Source of the DNA: Chimaeribacter californicus
Lineage (GTDB): Bacteria > Pseudomonadota > Gammaproteobacteria > Enterobacterales > Enterobacteriaceae
Reading direction: 5' to 3'
Assembly: GCF_002858675.1 (NCBI RefSeq)
Contig: NZ_PJZF01000002.1
Coordinates: forward strand, 1-64,000
Length of the DNA stretch: 64,000 nt
Position numbers and translations under genes: made by a program. Positions within the stretch are counted from its first letter, which is position 1. Each line of letters begins with the position of its first letter. The notes under the pieces are model-generated. The model was not told where the DNA came from and searched no databases. It was given only the letters and a program-made list of their open reading frames with translations. Positions 17,567-25,715 of this stretch are shown here, piece after piece.

Positions 17567-17699
17567 CGGCGATCTGAGCGCGGATATCCGCCGGCTGGAA
17601 GCTGCCCTGATCGACTGCGGATTACAGGTTGAGGCCCTACAACAGTGCCAGGAGGCACATCATGCTGAAACAACAACACCTACGCCAGACCCTGCTTGA
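17409..17699 (+). CDS. lysC: Outer-membrane spanin lipoprotein (LysC/Rz1-like)
   Basis: 96 residues in a different frame from lysB, overlapping its last 158 bp and running 38 bp into gene R. Signal peptide with lipobox LMLAGC (Cys21 lipidated), then a Pro-rich segment. Nested or overlapping o-spanins of this kind are standard in P2 (lysC) and lambda (Rz1). It is longer than most o-spanins because the frame continues past the lysB stop. Confidence 0.85.
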   Translation: MSTRLIARGPLPLCLLMLAGCTSAPPSPAPVTMYTGCPTARPCPIPPSQPGTNGDLSADIRRLEAALIDCGLQVEALQQCQEAHHAETTTPTPDPA

Positions 17700-18141
17700 G
17701 CAGGTGCCGGTGCTCACCCGCAACCCGGAGCAACTCACTCTGACGCTCGGCGAGATGCAGATTGTCTCGACGCTCGCGCCGTCGCTCTGTTTTGAGTACC
17801 GCTATCCGCTGATCATCACCATTACGGAGCTGAGCACCCTGACGGCGGCCACCACCCTCGACAACGTGACGGTGGTGATCCTCGCCTGGCTGCGGGAGAA
17901 CCAGCCCGACCTGCTGAGCAGCACCGAAAAGCGCCGGAGTGATTTCACCTGCCGCCGGGTGGACAGCGGCGATCTGTGCACGCTGATGTTTACACTGCAG
18001 CTCACGGAGCGCGTGCTGGTGACGGAGCAGGATGGTGCGGCGCAGGTCACGCACCTGCCGGAACCGCCGCTGCCGCAGGATGTCGCGGCCCCGCACGAGG
18101 TCTACCTCGACGGGGAACTGATCAGCAGCTGGACGGAATAA
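17662..18141 (+). CDS. R: Tail completion protein gpR
   Basis: 159 residues, close to P2 gpR (155). Shares the block VVILAWLRENQPD and the ending EVYLDGELISSWTE with P2 (ELYINGELVSKWDE). In P2, R and S are needed to finish the tail before head joining. The start is after a strong AGGAGG. Unusually, gene S does not follow: the next 87 bp to V hold only a hairpin. Confidence 0.93.
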   Translation: MLKQQHLRQTLLEQVPVLTRNPEQLTLTLGEMQIVSTLAPSLCFEYRYPLIITITELSTLTAATTLDNVTVVILAWLRENQPDLLSSTEKRRSDFTCRRVDSGDLCTLMFTLQLTERVLVTEQDGAAQVTHLPEPPLPQDVAAPHEVYLDGELISSWTE

Positions 18142-18145
18142 CCCG

Positions 18146-18187
18146 CGGCTGCCCGGCGGCGTTGTGTGCGCCACAGCCGGGCAGCCG
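18146..18187. terminator. Long hairpin in place of gene S
   Basis: Perfect 12-bp stem CGGCTGCCCGGC/GCCGGGCAGCCG with an inner stem GGCG/CGCC, beginning 4 bp after the R stop. No T tract follows on the plus strand, so it could be an RNA processing or attenuation structure or a deletion scar rather than a simple terminator. P2 has gene S (150 codons) here. Confidence 0.6.
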
Positions 18188-18228
18188 TTGATTGTCGCAT
18201 AACCCTTTGAGACGGCATCCTTCATCCC

Positions 18229-18915
18229 ATGAATACACACGCGCAACTCTCCTCTCTGGCCTGCACGCTGGGCAACCTGATCCGCATCGGCACCGTGTCG
18301 GAGGTCGATGTGGCCGCCGCCCGCTGCCGGGTGAAGGCCGGTCAGAACATGACGATTTGGCTGCCCTGGCTCACGGCCAGGGCGGGCCGCACCCGCAGCT
18401 GGTGGGCACCCTCGGTGGGCGAACAGGTGCTGCTGCTGGCCATCGGCGGTGATTTAAACACCGCCTTTGTGCTGCCGGCGGTCTTCTCCGACGCCAACCC
18501 CGCCCCCTCCTCCTCCGCAGACGCCGTGCACCTGGCCTTTCCGGACGGTGCCGTTATCGAATATGAACCGGAGACCGGCGCGCTCCAGGTGACCGGCATC
18601 ACCTCCGCCACCGTCGAGGCCAAAGAGGGCGTCTCAGTGATGGCAGAAACCATCACCGCCGACGCCCGCGGACACGTCACCGTGACTGCCCCGCAGATCC
18701 GCTGCGTGGCCTCCATGCGCATCATCCTCGACAGCCCGGAAGTGGTCTGCACCCAGAAACTGACCACCGCAACGCTGTCAGTACAACAGGGCGGCACGCT
18801 GACCGGTAACCTGACGCACAGCGGCGGCACCCTGAGTTCCAACGGCATCGCCCTGCACCGCCACCGGCACGGCGGTGTGTACCCCGGCGATGCCCAGACC
18901 GGAGACCCGCAATGA
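18229..18915 (+). CDS. V: Baseplate spike gpV
   Basis: 228 residues, central spike/membrane-piercing tip of the contractile tail. N-terminal OB-fold domain (about 10-90), a beta-helix of repetitive beta strands (about 105-200) and near the C-terminus the HxH motif (HRHRHGGV) that binds the tip iron in P2 gpV. No SD stands out, perhaps because the gap upstream has been rearranged. Overlaps W by 4 bp. Confidence 0.93.
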   Translation: MNTHAQLSSLACTLGNLIRIGTVSEVDVAAARCRVKAGQNMTIWLPWLTARAGRTRSWWAPSVGEQVLLLAIGGDLNTAFVLPAVFSDANPAPSSSADAVHLAFPDGAVIEYEPETGALQVTGITSATVEAKEGVSVMAETITADARGHVTVTAPQIRCVASMRIILDSPEVVCTQKLTTATLSVQQGGTLTGNLTHSGGTLSSNGIALHRHRHGGVYPGDAQTGDPQ

Positions 18916-19262
18916 ACCAGGCCACTTACCTCGGCATGAACCGCGCCAACGGCGAAGCGATCAGCGACCTCGAGCACATCCGCCAGTCGGTGAGTGACAT
19001 CCTGCAAACCCCGCAGGGGTCACGCGTGATGCGCCGCAGCTACGGCTCGCTGCTCTCCACGCTGATTGACCAGCCGCAGAACGAAACCCTGCGGTTACAG
19101 ATTATGGCCGCCTGTTATAGCGCGCTGTTGCAGTGGGAGCCACGCATCACCTTAACCGCCATCACGTTTACCCCCGGTTATGACGGGAAGATGGTCGTCG
19201 AGCTGACCGGTACCCGCCGCGATACGGCGATGAAATTTTCCCTAAGCATTCCTGTGAGCTGA
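18912..19262 (+). CDS. W: Baseplate wedge gpW (gp25-like)
   Basis: 116 residues, T4 gp25/P2 gpW family baseplate wedge component that anchors the first sheath ring. Conserved SDLEHIRQSVSDILQTPQGSRVMRRSYGS-type N-terminal half is easy to recognise. Start overlaps V stop (ATGA), J follows 5 bp after the stop. Confidence 0.94.
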   Translation: MNQATYLGMNRANGEAISDLEHIRQSVSDILQTPQGSRVMRRSYGSLLSTLIDQPQNETLRLQIMAACYSALLQWEPRITLTAITFTPGYDGKMVVELTGTRRDTAMKFSLSIPVS

Positions 19263-19267
19263 CCCCT

Positions 19268-20176
19268 ATGGCGACGATTGATTTAAGCCTGCTGCCCGCC
19301 CCCGACGTGGTGGAGCCGCTGGACTATGAAACCCTGTTCGAGGCGCGCAAAACGGCGCTGATTTCACTGTTCCCTATGGAACAGCAGGAGGCGGTGGCGC
19401 GCACGCTGTCGCTGGAGTCTGAGCCGCTGGTGAAGCTGGTGCAGGAGAACGTCTACCGTGAGCTTATTCTGCGCCAGCGGGTCAACGACGCTGTCCGCGC
19501 GGTGATGGTGGCCTACGCCAACGGCAGCGATCTCGACCAGCTGGCGGCCTACACCAACGTGCAGCGGCTGGTGCTGGAGCCGGCCAACCCGGCGGCGGTA
19601 CCGCCGAAAGCGGCGGTGATGGAGTCCGACAGCGATTTCCGCCTGCGCATCCCACAGGCCTTTGAGGGGCTGAGCGTGGCCGGGCCGAGCGGCGCGTATG
19701 AGTACCATGCGCGCAGTGCCGATGGCCGGGTGGCCGATGCTTCTGCCATCAGCCCGGCGCCGGCGGAGGTCACCGTGACGGTGCTGTCACGCGAGGCGGA
19801 CGGCCATGCCAGTGATGAGCTGCTGGCCATCGTGCGTGAGGCGCTGAACGACGAGGATGTGCGCCCGGTCGCCGACCGTGTGACGGTGCAGTCCGCCATC
19901 ATTGTTCCCTACCAGATTGAGGCTGTGCTTTACCTGCTGCCGACACCGGAAGCGGAGCCTATCCGCGCCGCATCCCAGCAGCAACTGGAGAGCTACATCA
20001 ATGACCAGCGCCGCCTGGGGCGCGACATCCGCCTGTCGGCGATTTACGCCGCACTGCATGTGGAAGGGGTGCAGCGGGTGGAGCTGGCGTCGCCTGTTGC
20101 TGACATCGTGCTCGACAAAACCCAGGCGTCGCTCTGCACCGCCTATTCGCTGACAGTGGGAGGCTCCGATGAGTGA
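19268..20176 (+). CDS. J: Baseplate wedge gpJ
   Basis: 302 residues, same length class as P2 gpJ; forms the baseplate wedge with gpI and gpW. The N-terminus MATIDLSLLPAPDVVEPLDYE and the region with LRIPQAFEGLSVAGPSGAYEY are characteristic of the family. Its stop overlaps the gpI start by 8 bp. Confidence 0.94.
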   Translation: MATIDLSLLPAPDVVEPLDYETLFEARKTALISLFPMEQQEAVARTLSLESEPLVKLVQENVYRELILRQRVNDAVRAVMVAYANGSDLDQLAAYTNVQRLVLEPANPAAVPPKAAVMESDSDFRLRIPQAFEGLSVAGPSGAYEYHARSADGRVADASAISPAPAEVTVTVLSREADGHASDELLAIVREALNDEDVRPVADRVTVQSAIIVPYQIEAVLYLLPTPEAEPIRAASQQQLESYINDQRRLGRDIRLSAIYAALHVEGVQRVELASPVADIVLDKTQASLCTAYSLTVGGSDE

Positions 20177-20783
20177 TCGCCTGCTGCCCGCCGGCTCCTC
20201 CGCGCTGGAAGTGGCGGCCGCCACGGCACTTGCGGCACTGGAGCAGGTGCCGGTGCCGCTGCGCGAACTCTGGAACCCGGACACCTGCCCGCCGGCACTC
20301 CTGCCCTACCTGGCCTGGGCCTTCTCCGTTGACCGCTGGGACGAGAACTGGACGGAAGAGGCCAAACGCTCGGCGGTGCGCGGCTCCTGGTTTGTGCATA
20401 AACACAAAGGCACGATTGGCGCGCTGCGCCGCGTGGTGGAGCCGCTGGGTTATCTGATCCGCGTGCGCGAATGGTGGCAGACCAACGAACAGCCGGGCAC
20501 CTTCCGGCTGGACGTCGGCGTGCTGGAAACCGGCATCACCGCCGGGATGTACCAGGAGCTGGAACGGCTGATCAACGATGCCAAGCCGGTCAGCCGCCAC
20601 CTGATCGGCCTTTCCATCAATCTGGATGTCACCGGCGGCCTGCTGGTCAGCGCCGCCAGTTATGACGGCAGCGAGCTGACCGTTTACCCCTATTTCCCTG
20701 AAATCATTACCGTGTCCGGCCTCGCGACAACCGGCTCTGCGGTCCATTTAATTGACAATGTGAGAGTGAATTATGACGGCTAA
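20169..20783 (+). CDS. I: Baseplate wedge gpI
   Basis: 204 residues, P2 gpI family, connecting the wedge to the tail fibre. Contains LPYLAWAFSVDRWDENWTEEAKR and the segment HKHKGTIGALRRVVEPLGY seen in these proteins. Overlaps the fibre gene by 11 bp, keeping the baseplate-fibre translation coupled. Confidence 0.93.
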   Translation: MSDRLLPAGSSALEVAAATALAALEQVPVPLRELWNPDTCPPALLPYLAWAFSVDRWDENWTEEAKRSAVRGSWFVHKHKGTIGALRRVVEPLGYLIRVREWWQTNEQPGTFRLDVGVLETGITAGMYQELERLINDAKPVSRHLIGLSINLDVTGGLLVSAASYDGSELTVYPYFPEIITVSGLATTGSAVHLIDNVRVNYDG

Positions 20784-22713
20784 ATATTATGCGCTGCTGA
20801 CCGACCTGGGCGCGGCGAAACTGGCGAACGCTACCGCGCTGGGTACCCGACTGAGCCTGACCCAGATGGCGGTGGGCGATGGCGGCGGCGCACTGCCGAC
20901 GCCAGACCCGGCGCAAACCGCCCTGAAAGGCGAGAAACGCCGCGCGGCGCTGAACTCACTGAGCGTGGATGCCGCCAACGCCAACCAGATCATTGCTGAG
21001 CAGATTATCCCGGAAGACGAAGGCGGCTTCTGGATCCGTGAAATTGGTCTGTATGACGACAGCGGCACGCTGATTGCCGTCGCCAACTGCCCGGAGACGT
21101 ACAAGCCCCAGCTTCAGGAAGGCAGCGGCCGTACCCAGACGGTGCGGATGATCCTGGTGGTGAACAGTACCGACGCCGTGACGCTGAAAATCGACCCGTC
21201 GGTGGTGCTGGCCACGCGCAAATATGTCGATGACAAGGTGATTGAAGTCAAAGCCTATGTTGACAACGTAATGACAAAACACCTGGCGGCCAAAGATCCG
21301 CATACGCAATACCTGAAGACGGCCAGCCAGTTGAGCGAGATTAAAGCGCAGGGAAGCACCGCGATGGCGAATGCCCTGAAAAATATTGGGGCCATGCCGT
21401 TTTATGCCACGGCGTTAAATGTTGACCTGGATACGCTCGGCCCTGACGGCGCAGGGGTGTATTACAAAGAGACTGACAGCGCGGCCACGCCTGAACTGCA
21501 CTACCCGGAAAAGATGTCCGGCACCCTGTTGGTTATCCCGTCCGGTTACGGGGTACAACAGGAGTACACCACGCGGCTCGGCAATAAATACGTGCGCGGC
21601 TTGACCGGCACCTGGAACGGTAACGGGCCGTGGCGCGCATGGACGCCGGTCTATTCCTCCGGCAATCCGCCAACCGCCGCAGATGTAGGCGCGCTGCCGG
21701 TGATCGCGACCAGTATCGGCAATACCAGTATTGATACCTACGCACTGGATCACCTCGGTATCTATCAGCAATCCCTGGCGGCAAACGTCACCACGGCGAA
21801 CGGCTTTCCTGCTGCGGCGACGGCGGGCGGCACGCTGGAGGTGATCCTCGGCCCCTATGTCGGCGGAGTGCTTCAGCGCTATACCGAAAAGCATACCGGG
21901 CGTACCTGGTCGCGCACGCTGACCGGGAACTGGAACGGCAGTAACGGCCCGTGGTCGGCCTGGGCAGCGATGTACTCTGAAAACAATCCACCGAAAGCGT
22001 CTGATGTGGGGGCGCTCGCCTATAACAGCAACTCGCTGTCTGTCGATCTGAACACGCTCGGCCCGAACAGCCTCGGTGTGTACTACAAGAACGGCGATAA
22101 CGGAGCCACGGCCGCGCTCAATTACCCTTATCCAGTGTCCGGCACACTGTTGGTGCTCCAGTCCGGCTGGAATGTGCAGCAGGAGTACACCACGCGCACC
22201 GGTAAGAAGTATGTGCGCGGGCTGACCGGCACTTGGAACGGCAGTAACGGGCCGTGGGCGGAGTGGATGCCGGTCGGGGATTGCCCGGTAGGCGCACCTG
22301 TCCCGTGGCCGGGGGCCGCAGCGCCGACGGGCTGGCTGAAATGCAACGGCGCATCCTTCAGCGCAAACACTTACCCGGAGCTGGCAAAAGCCTATCCGTC
22401 GCTCAAGCTACCGGATTTACGCGGCGAGTTTATCCGGGGCTGGGACGATGGACGCGGGGCAGACAGCGGGCGCGCACTGCTCTCTGCACAATCGGATGCC
22501 GTGGGCCTAAATTACGGTTCGACAAACGTTCCGAAAACAATCGTCGTCAACATCCCCCGAACGTCATCAGGCACTGATGCAATGGATGGTTTAGAGGTAG
22601 GCGTAGGATTCGCTGACAATGGTGCTACTTCTGTATCACGCCTGACCGCCAAAACCGCTAATGAAACCCGGCCGCGTAACGTGGCATTTAACTACATCGT
22701 GAGGGCCGCATAA
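20773..22713 (+). CDS. H: Tail fibre gpH with three knob-like repeats
   Basis: 646-residue receptor-binding fibre. The N-terminal 150 residues (baseplate attachment: YYALLTDLGAAKLANA) are P2 gpH-like. Residues about 215-300, 310-402 and 418-502 are three tandem copies of a roughly 85-95-residue module with the signature GTL-V---G-Y-VQQEYT and TGTWNG--GPW--W, like the pyocin-knob domain of R-type pyocin fibres. A tail-collar domain follows (about 505-560, PTGWLKCNGASFS and LPDLRGEFIRGWDDGRG), then a variable tip ending ETRPRNVAFNYIVRA. Target specificity probably lies in the tip. Confidence 0.92.
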   Translation: MTAKYYALLTDLGAAKLANATALGTRLSLTQMAVGDGGGALPTPDPAQTALKGEKRRAALNSLSVDAANANQIIAEQIIPEDEGGFWIREIGLYDDSGTLIAVANCPETYKPQLQEGSGRTQTVRMILVVNSTDAVTLKIDPSVVLATRKYVDDKVIEVKAYVDNVMTKHLAAKDPHTQYLKTASQLSEIKAQGSTAMANALKNIGAMPFYATALNVDLDTLGPDGAGVYYKETDSAATPELHYPEKMSGTLLVIPSGYGVQQEYTTRLGNKYVRGLTGTWNGNGPWRAWTPVYSSGNPPTAADVGALPVIATSIGNTSIDTYALDHLGIYQQSLAANVTTANGFPAAATAGGTLEVILGPYVGGVLQRYTEKHTGRTWSRTLTGNWNGSNGPWSAWAAMYSENNPPKASDVGALAYNSNSLSVDLNTLGPNSLGVYYKNGDNGATAALNYPYPVSGTLLVLQSGWNVQQEYTTRTGKKYVRGLTGTWNGSNGPWAEWMPVGDCPVGAPVPWPGAAAPTGWLKCNGASFSANTYPELAKAYPSLKLPDLRGEFIRGWDDGRGADSGRALLSAQSDAVGLNYGSTNVPKTIVVNIPRTSSGTDAMDGLEVGVGFADNGATSVSRLTAKTANETRPRNVAFNYIVRAA

Positions 22714-23360
22714 TGGCAGAGATTACCGAAACCCTGGAAACCGTAGACACGCCAGCAGCAGACGCGGCAGAGGCATTTGTTACTCTGGATAGCAGCGGCC
22801 TGGCCCAATCATCCGGGCTTATCACGGTATACAACTATGACAGTGAAACCGGAGCCTTTACCGGGGCGACGCAGGAGTATGTGCCGGAGGGCGTCGGCAT
22901 TCCAGCTTATGCCTGTTGTGATGCGCCGCCCGTGGTTGGGGCCGGAGAGGTGGCGCTATTTGTGGCCGGTGCCTGGCAGGTACAGCCGGATTATCGCGGG
23001 CAAACGGTCTACAGCACTGAAACCGGCAAGGCGACGGTGATCACCAAAGAGGGGCCGCTGCCGGAGGGCATTACGCTGCTGTCGCCATCGAGTGAGTTTG
23101 ATGAATGGGACGGCGGGCAATGGGTAAAAAATGAGAGCGCCGAGAAAGCCTATTACGCCGGGAAGGCCAGCCAGCAAAAAACCGACCTTACGCAACAGGC
23201 CACCCTGCGTATTCAGACCCTGCAAGATGCGGTTGACCTGGAGATGGCAACCGATGAAGAAACAGAGCTCTTGGTGAGCTGGAAAAAATACCGGGTTCTG
23301 CTGAGCCGGGTAGATACCGGCACTGCATCGGATATTACCTGGCCGACTGTGCCTGAATGA
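22713..23360 (+). CDS. G: Tail fibre assembly chaperone gpG
   Basis: 215 residues, phage tail fibre assembly (Tfa/gpG) type, encoded directly after the fibre it folds (1-bp overlap). The C-terminal half (EKAYYAGKASQQKTDLTQQATLRIQTLQDAVDL... SWKKYRVLLSRVDTG) is the conserved chaperone region; the N-terminal part has an ITVYNYDSETGAFTG module. Tfa and fibre tip usually vary together between strains. Confidence 0.88.
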   Translation: MAEITETLETVDTPAADAAEAFVTLDSSGLAQSSGLITVYNYDSETGAFTGATQEYVPEGVGIPAYACCDAPPVVGAGEVALFVAGAWQVQPDYRGQTVYSTETGKATVITKEGPLPEGITLLSPSSEFDEWDGGQWVKNESAEKAYYAGKASQQKTDLTQQATLRIQTLQDAVDLEMATDEETELLVSWKKYRVLLSRVDTGTASDITWPTVPE

Positions 23361-23363
23361 AAC

Positions 23364-23385
23364 AAGCCCCGTGAGGGGCTTTTTC
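23364..23385 (+). terminator. Terminator between fibre and sheath genes
   Basis: AGCCCC-GTGA-GGGGCT followed by T5, directly after gpG. It implies that the sheath operon starts from its own late promoter, as in P2 (PF). A partly matching activator site TGT-N12-CAA is at 23391-23408. Confidence 0.8.
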
Positions 23386-23478
23386 TTTGTTGTACCATCC
23401 GCCATCAAGATGCAATCACGTGCACCCGCCGGCTTGAACTGACAATCTGAGCGCACCCTCAACATGGAGACCAATCAG

Positions 23479-24648
23479 ATGGCTGATTATCACCACGGCG
23501 TGCGTGTTGTCGAAATCAACGACGGCACCCGCGTTATTTCCACTGTTTCTACCGCGGTCATTGGCCTGGTCTGCACCGCAGACGACGCCGATGCCGCGCA
23601 GTTCCCGCTTAACACCCCGGTTCTTATCACCGACGTGCTGGCCGCCAGCGGCAAAGCCGGTAAAACCGGCACCCTGGCCCCGGCGCTGCTCGCCATCGCT
23701 GACCAGTGCAAACCGGTTACCGTCGTGGTACGCGTCGCCGCCGGTAAAGATGAGGCGGAAACCACCACCAACCTCATCGGCGGTTCTGATGAAAACGGCC
23801 GCTACACCGGCATGAAAGCCCTGCTCTCCGCCCAGGCGGAACTGGGCGTGAAACCACGTATCCTCGGCGTGCCGGGGCTGGACTCCCAGCCGGTGGCCAC
23901 CGCGCTGGCGGCTATCTGCCAGCAGTTGCGCGCTTTCGGTTACATCAGCGCGTTCGGTGCCAAAACCCTGACGGACGCCACGGCCTACCGTGGAAACTTC
24001 AGCCAGCGCGAACTGATGGTGATCTGGCCGGACTTCGTCAGTTGGAACACCACCACCAGCCAGGCTGACACCGCCTACGCCACCGCGCGTGCGATGGGCC
24101 TGCGGGCGAAAATCGACCAGGAAACCGGCTGGCATAAAACCCTGTCGAACGTCGGCGTCAACGGCGTTACCGGCCTCTCCGCCAGCGTATTCTGGGACTT
24201 GCAAGCCACCGGCACCGATGCCGATCTGCTGAACCAGGCCGGCGTCACCACGCTTATCCGCAAAGATGGCTTCCGCTTCTGGGGCAACCGCACCTGCAGC
24301 GACGACCCGCTGTTCGCCTTCGAAAACTACACCCGCACCGCGCAAATCCTGGCGGACACCATGGCCGACGCGCACATGTGGGCCGTAGACAAACCGATGA
24401 CCCCGTCCCTGATCCGCGACATGATCGAGGGCATCAACGCCAAAATGCGCGAAATGCGCACCGCGGGCTACATCATCGACGGCAGCTGCTGGTATGACGA
24501 CGCTGCCAACACTACCGAAACCCTGAAAGCAGGCAAGCTGTACATCGATTACGACTACACGCCGGTTCCGCCGCTGGAAGATCTGACCCTGCGCCAACGC
24601 ATCACCGATAAATATCTGGTGAACTTTGCCGCCTCTGTGAACAGCTAA
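23479..24648 (+). CDS. FI: Contractile tail sheath gpFI
   Basis: 389 residues, P2 sheath length (396). Strong colinearity: ADYHHGVRVVEIN at the N-terminus, GWHKTLSNVGVNGVTG in the middle and TIDYDYTPVPPLE-type end (here KLYIDYDYTPVPPLE). This is the protein whose contraction drives the tube through the target envelope. Start chosen at the second ATG, which fits P2 and has GGAGA upstream. Confidence 0.96.
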   Translation: MADYHHGVRVVEINDGTRVISTVSTAVIGLVCTADDADAAQFPLNTPVLITDVLAASGKAGKTGTLAPALLAIADQCKPVTVVVRVAAGKDEAETTTNLIGGSDENGRYTGMKALLSAQAELGVKPRILGVPGLDSQPVATALAAICQQLRAFGYISAFGAKTLTDATAYRGNFSQRELMVIWPDFVSWNTTTSQADTAYATARAMGLRAKIDQETGWHKTLSNVGVNGVTGLSASVFWDLQATGTDADLLNQAGVTTLIRKDGFRFWGNRTCSDDPLFAFENYTRTAQILADTMADAHMWAVDKPMTPSLIRDMIEGINAKMREMRTAGYIIDGSCWYDDAANTTETLKAGKLYIDYDYTPVPPLEDLTLRQRITDKYLVNFAASVNS

Positions 24649-24662
24649 GGAGACTGAGACTC

Positions 24663-25172
24663 ATGGCACTTCCTAAAAAACTGAAATACCTGAACCTGTT
24701 TAACGACGGGAACAGCTACCTGGGCGTGGTCTCCTCGCTGACGCTGCCGAAACTGACCCGCAAGCTGGAGAACTACCGCGGCGGCGGCATGTCCGGCGCA
24801 GCGGCTATCGACTTCGGCCTGGATGACGACGCACTGGCGCTGGAGTGGACGCTGGGCGGCATCGATGAACTGGTGCTGCAACAGTGGGGCAGCAGCACCG
24901 ATGTGCCGTTGCGCTTTGCCGGCGCCTTCCAGCGTGATGACACCGGAGAGGTCTCTTCTGTTGAAGTGGTAATGCGCGGGCGCCACAAAGAGTTTGATTT
25001 TGGCGAATACAAACAAGGCGAAGAGACGGAAACCAAAATTTCTACCCAGTGCACCTATTTCAAACTCACCATTGATGGTAAGGCCCTGATTGAAGTCGAC
25101 ACCCTGAACATGGTGGAGATCGTCAACGGCGTTGACCGCCTGGCCGCCCACCGTTCCGCCATCGGCCTGTAA
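24663..25172 (+). CDS. FII: Tail tube gpFII
   Basis: 169 residues, P2 FII family inner tube protein. N-terminal MALPKKLKYLNLFNDGNSYLG, and a C-terminal IEVDTLNMVEIVNGVDRLA block. Starts 14 bp after the sheath stop with AAGGAG. The end of the gene is peculiar: the last codons and stop are repeated in tandem just downstream. Confidence 0.95.
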   Translation: MALPKKLKYLNLFNDGNSYLGVVSSLTLPKLTRKLENYRGGGMSGAAAIDFGLDDDALALEWTLGGIDELVLQQWGSSTDVPLRFAGAFQRDDTGEVSSVEVVMRGRHKEFDFGEYKQGEETETKISTQCTYFKLTIDGKALIEVDTLNMVEIVNGVDRLAAHRSAIGL

Positions 25173-25229
25173 CTATTGGCCTGGAACTATTGGCCTGGAA
25201 CTATCGGCCTGTAACGATCGGCCTGTAAC
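25164..25229. repeat. 14-bp tandem repeat at the end of FII
   Basis: Units GGCCTGTAACTATT, GGCCTGGAACTATT, GGCCTGGAACTATC, GGCCTGTAACGATC and a partial fifth copy (25164-25229). The first unit contains the last Gly-Leu codons and the stop of FII. Copies 2 and 3 carry GGAA where the stop TAA would be. Confidence 0.85.
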
Positions 25230-25281
25230 CCCCTGATGCCAGTGCAATGCACTGGCCCTTTTTCCCCAGAAGAGAGACGTC

Positions 25282-25563
25282 ATGAACACTGCGAACGACA
25301 ACCTGGTTACCCTGAACACCCCGCTGGCACGCGGTGAGAGCGACATCACCCAGATTGAGGTAATCAAACCTACCGCCGGTGCACTGCGCGGCGTCGGGCT
25401 GGCGGCGGTGGCCAACGCGGATGTAGACGCGCTGATGATTGTGCTGCCGCGCCTCACCCTGCCCTCCCTGACCAAAGAGGAGTGCGCGCGGCTGGACGTG
25501 GTAGACCTGGTGGCGCTGGCCGGCAAGGTGATCGGTTTTTTATCGCCGACATCGGCCCGGTAA
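25282..25563 (+). CDS. E: Tail assembly protein gpE
   Basis: 93 residues, tail assembly factor that helps load the tape measure, equivalent to lambda gpG. LTLPSLTKEECARLDVVDLVALAGKVIGF is the family C-terminal region. Ribosomes can slip -1 at T TTT TTA (25536-25542) near its end to make the E+E' fusion. Confidence 0.88.
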   Translation: MNTANDNLVTLNTPLARGESDITQIEVIKPTAGALRGVGLAAVANADVDALMIVLPRLTLPSLTKEECARLDVVDLVALAGKVIGFLSPTSAR

Positions 25564-25715
25564 ACGCGCCCGCCTCACTGACCGTGGACGACCTGATGGC
25601 GGACATCGCCGTAGTCTTCCACTGGCCCCCTTCTGAAATGAACCCGATGCCGCTTGGCGAGCTTCTGCTCTGGCGGCATAAAGCCCTGCAACGGCACGGA
25701 GTCCCTGATGAGTAA
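25282..25715 (+). CDS. E': gpE+E' fusion by -1 frameshift
   Basis: Translation of E to the slippery heptamer T TTT TTA (25536-25542, in the correct phase GGT TTT TTA), then a -1 shift into the frame IADIGPVNAPASLTVDDLMA... ending at 25715. The shifted tail contains the AVVFHWPPSEMNPMPLGELLLW pattern typical of P2 E'. The same E/E' arrangement exists in P2 and, as G/GT, in lambda. The joint product is about 144 residues. Confidence 0.85.
25536..25542 (+). promoter_or_regulatory. Programmed -1 frameshift site
   Basis: Slippery heptamer T TTT TTA in E-frame phase GGT TTT TTA, followed by GC-rich DNA. It produces gpE+E'. Confidence 0.85.

Noticed and set aside
18142-18228. Truncated remnant of gene S
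   Set aside because: Frames in this 87-bp gap show no resemblance to P2 S; it is almost entirely hairpin.
23416-24597. 393-codon open frame antisense to the sheath gene
   Set aside because: Opposite a strongly conserved P2 FI protein; no family features and no promoter.
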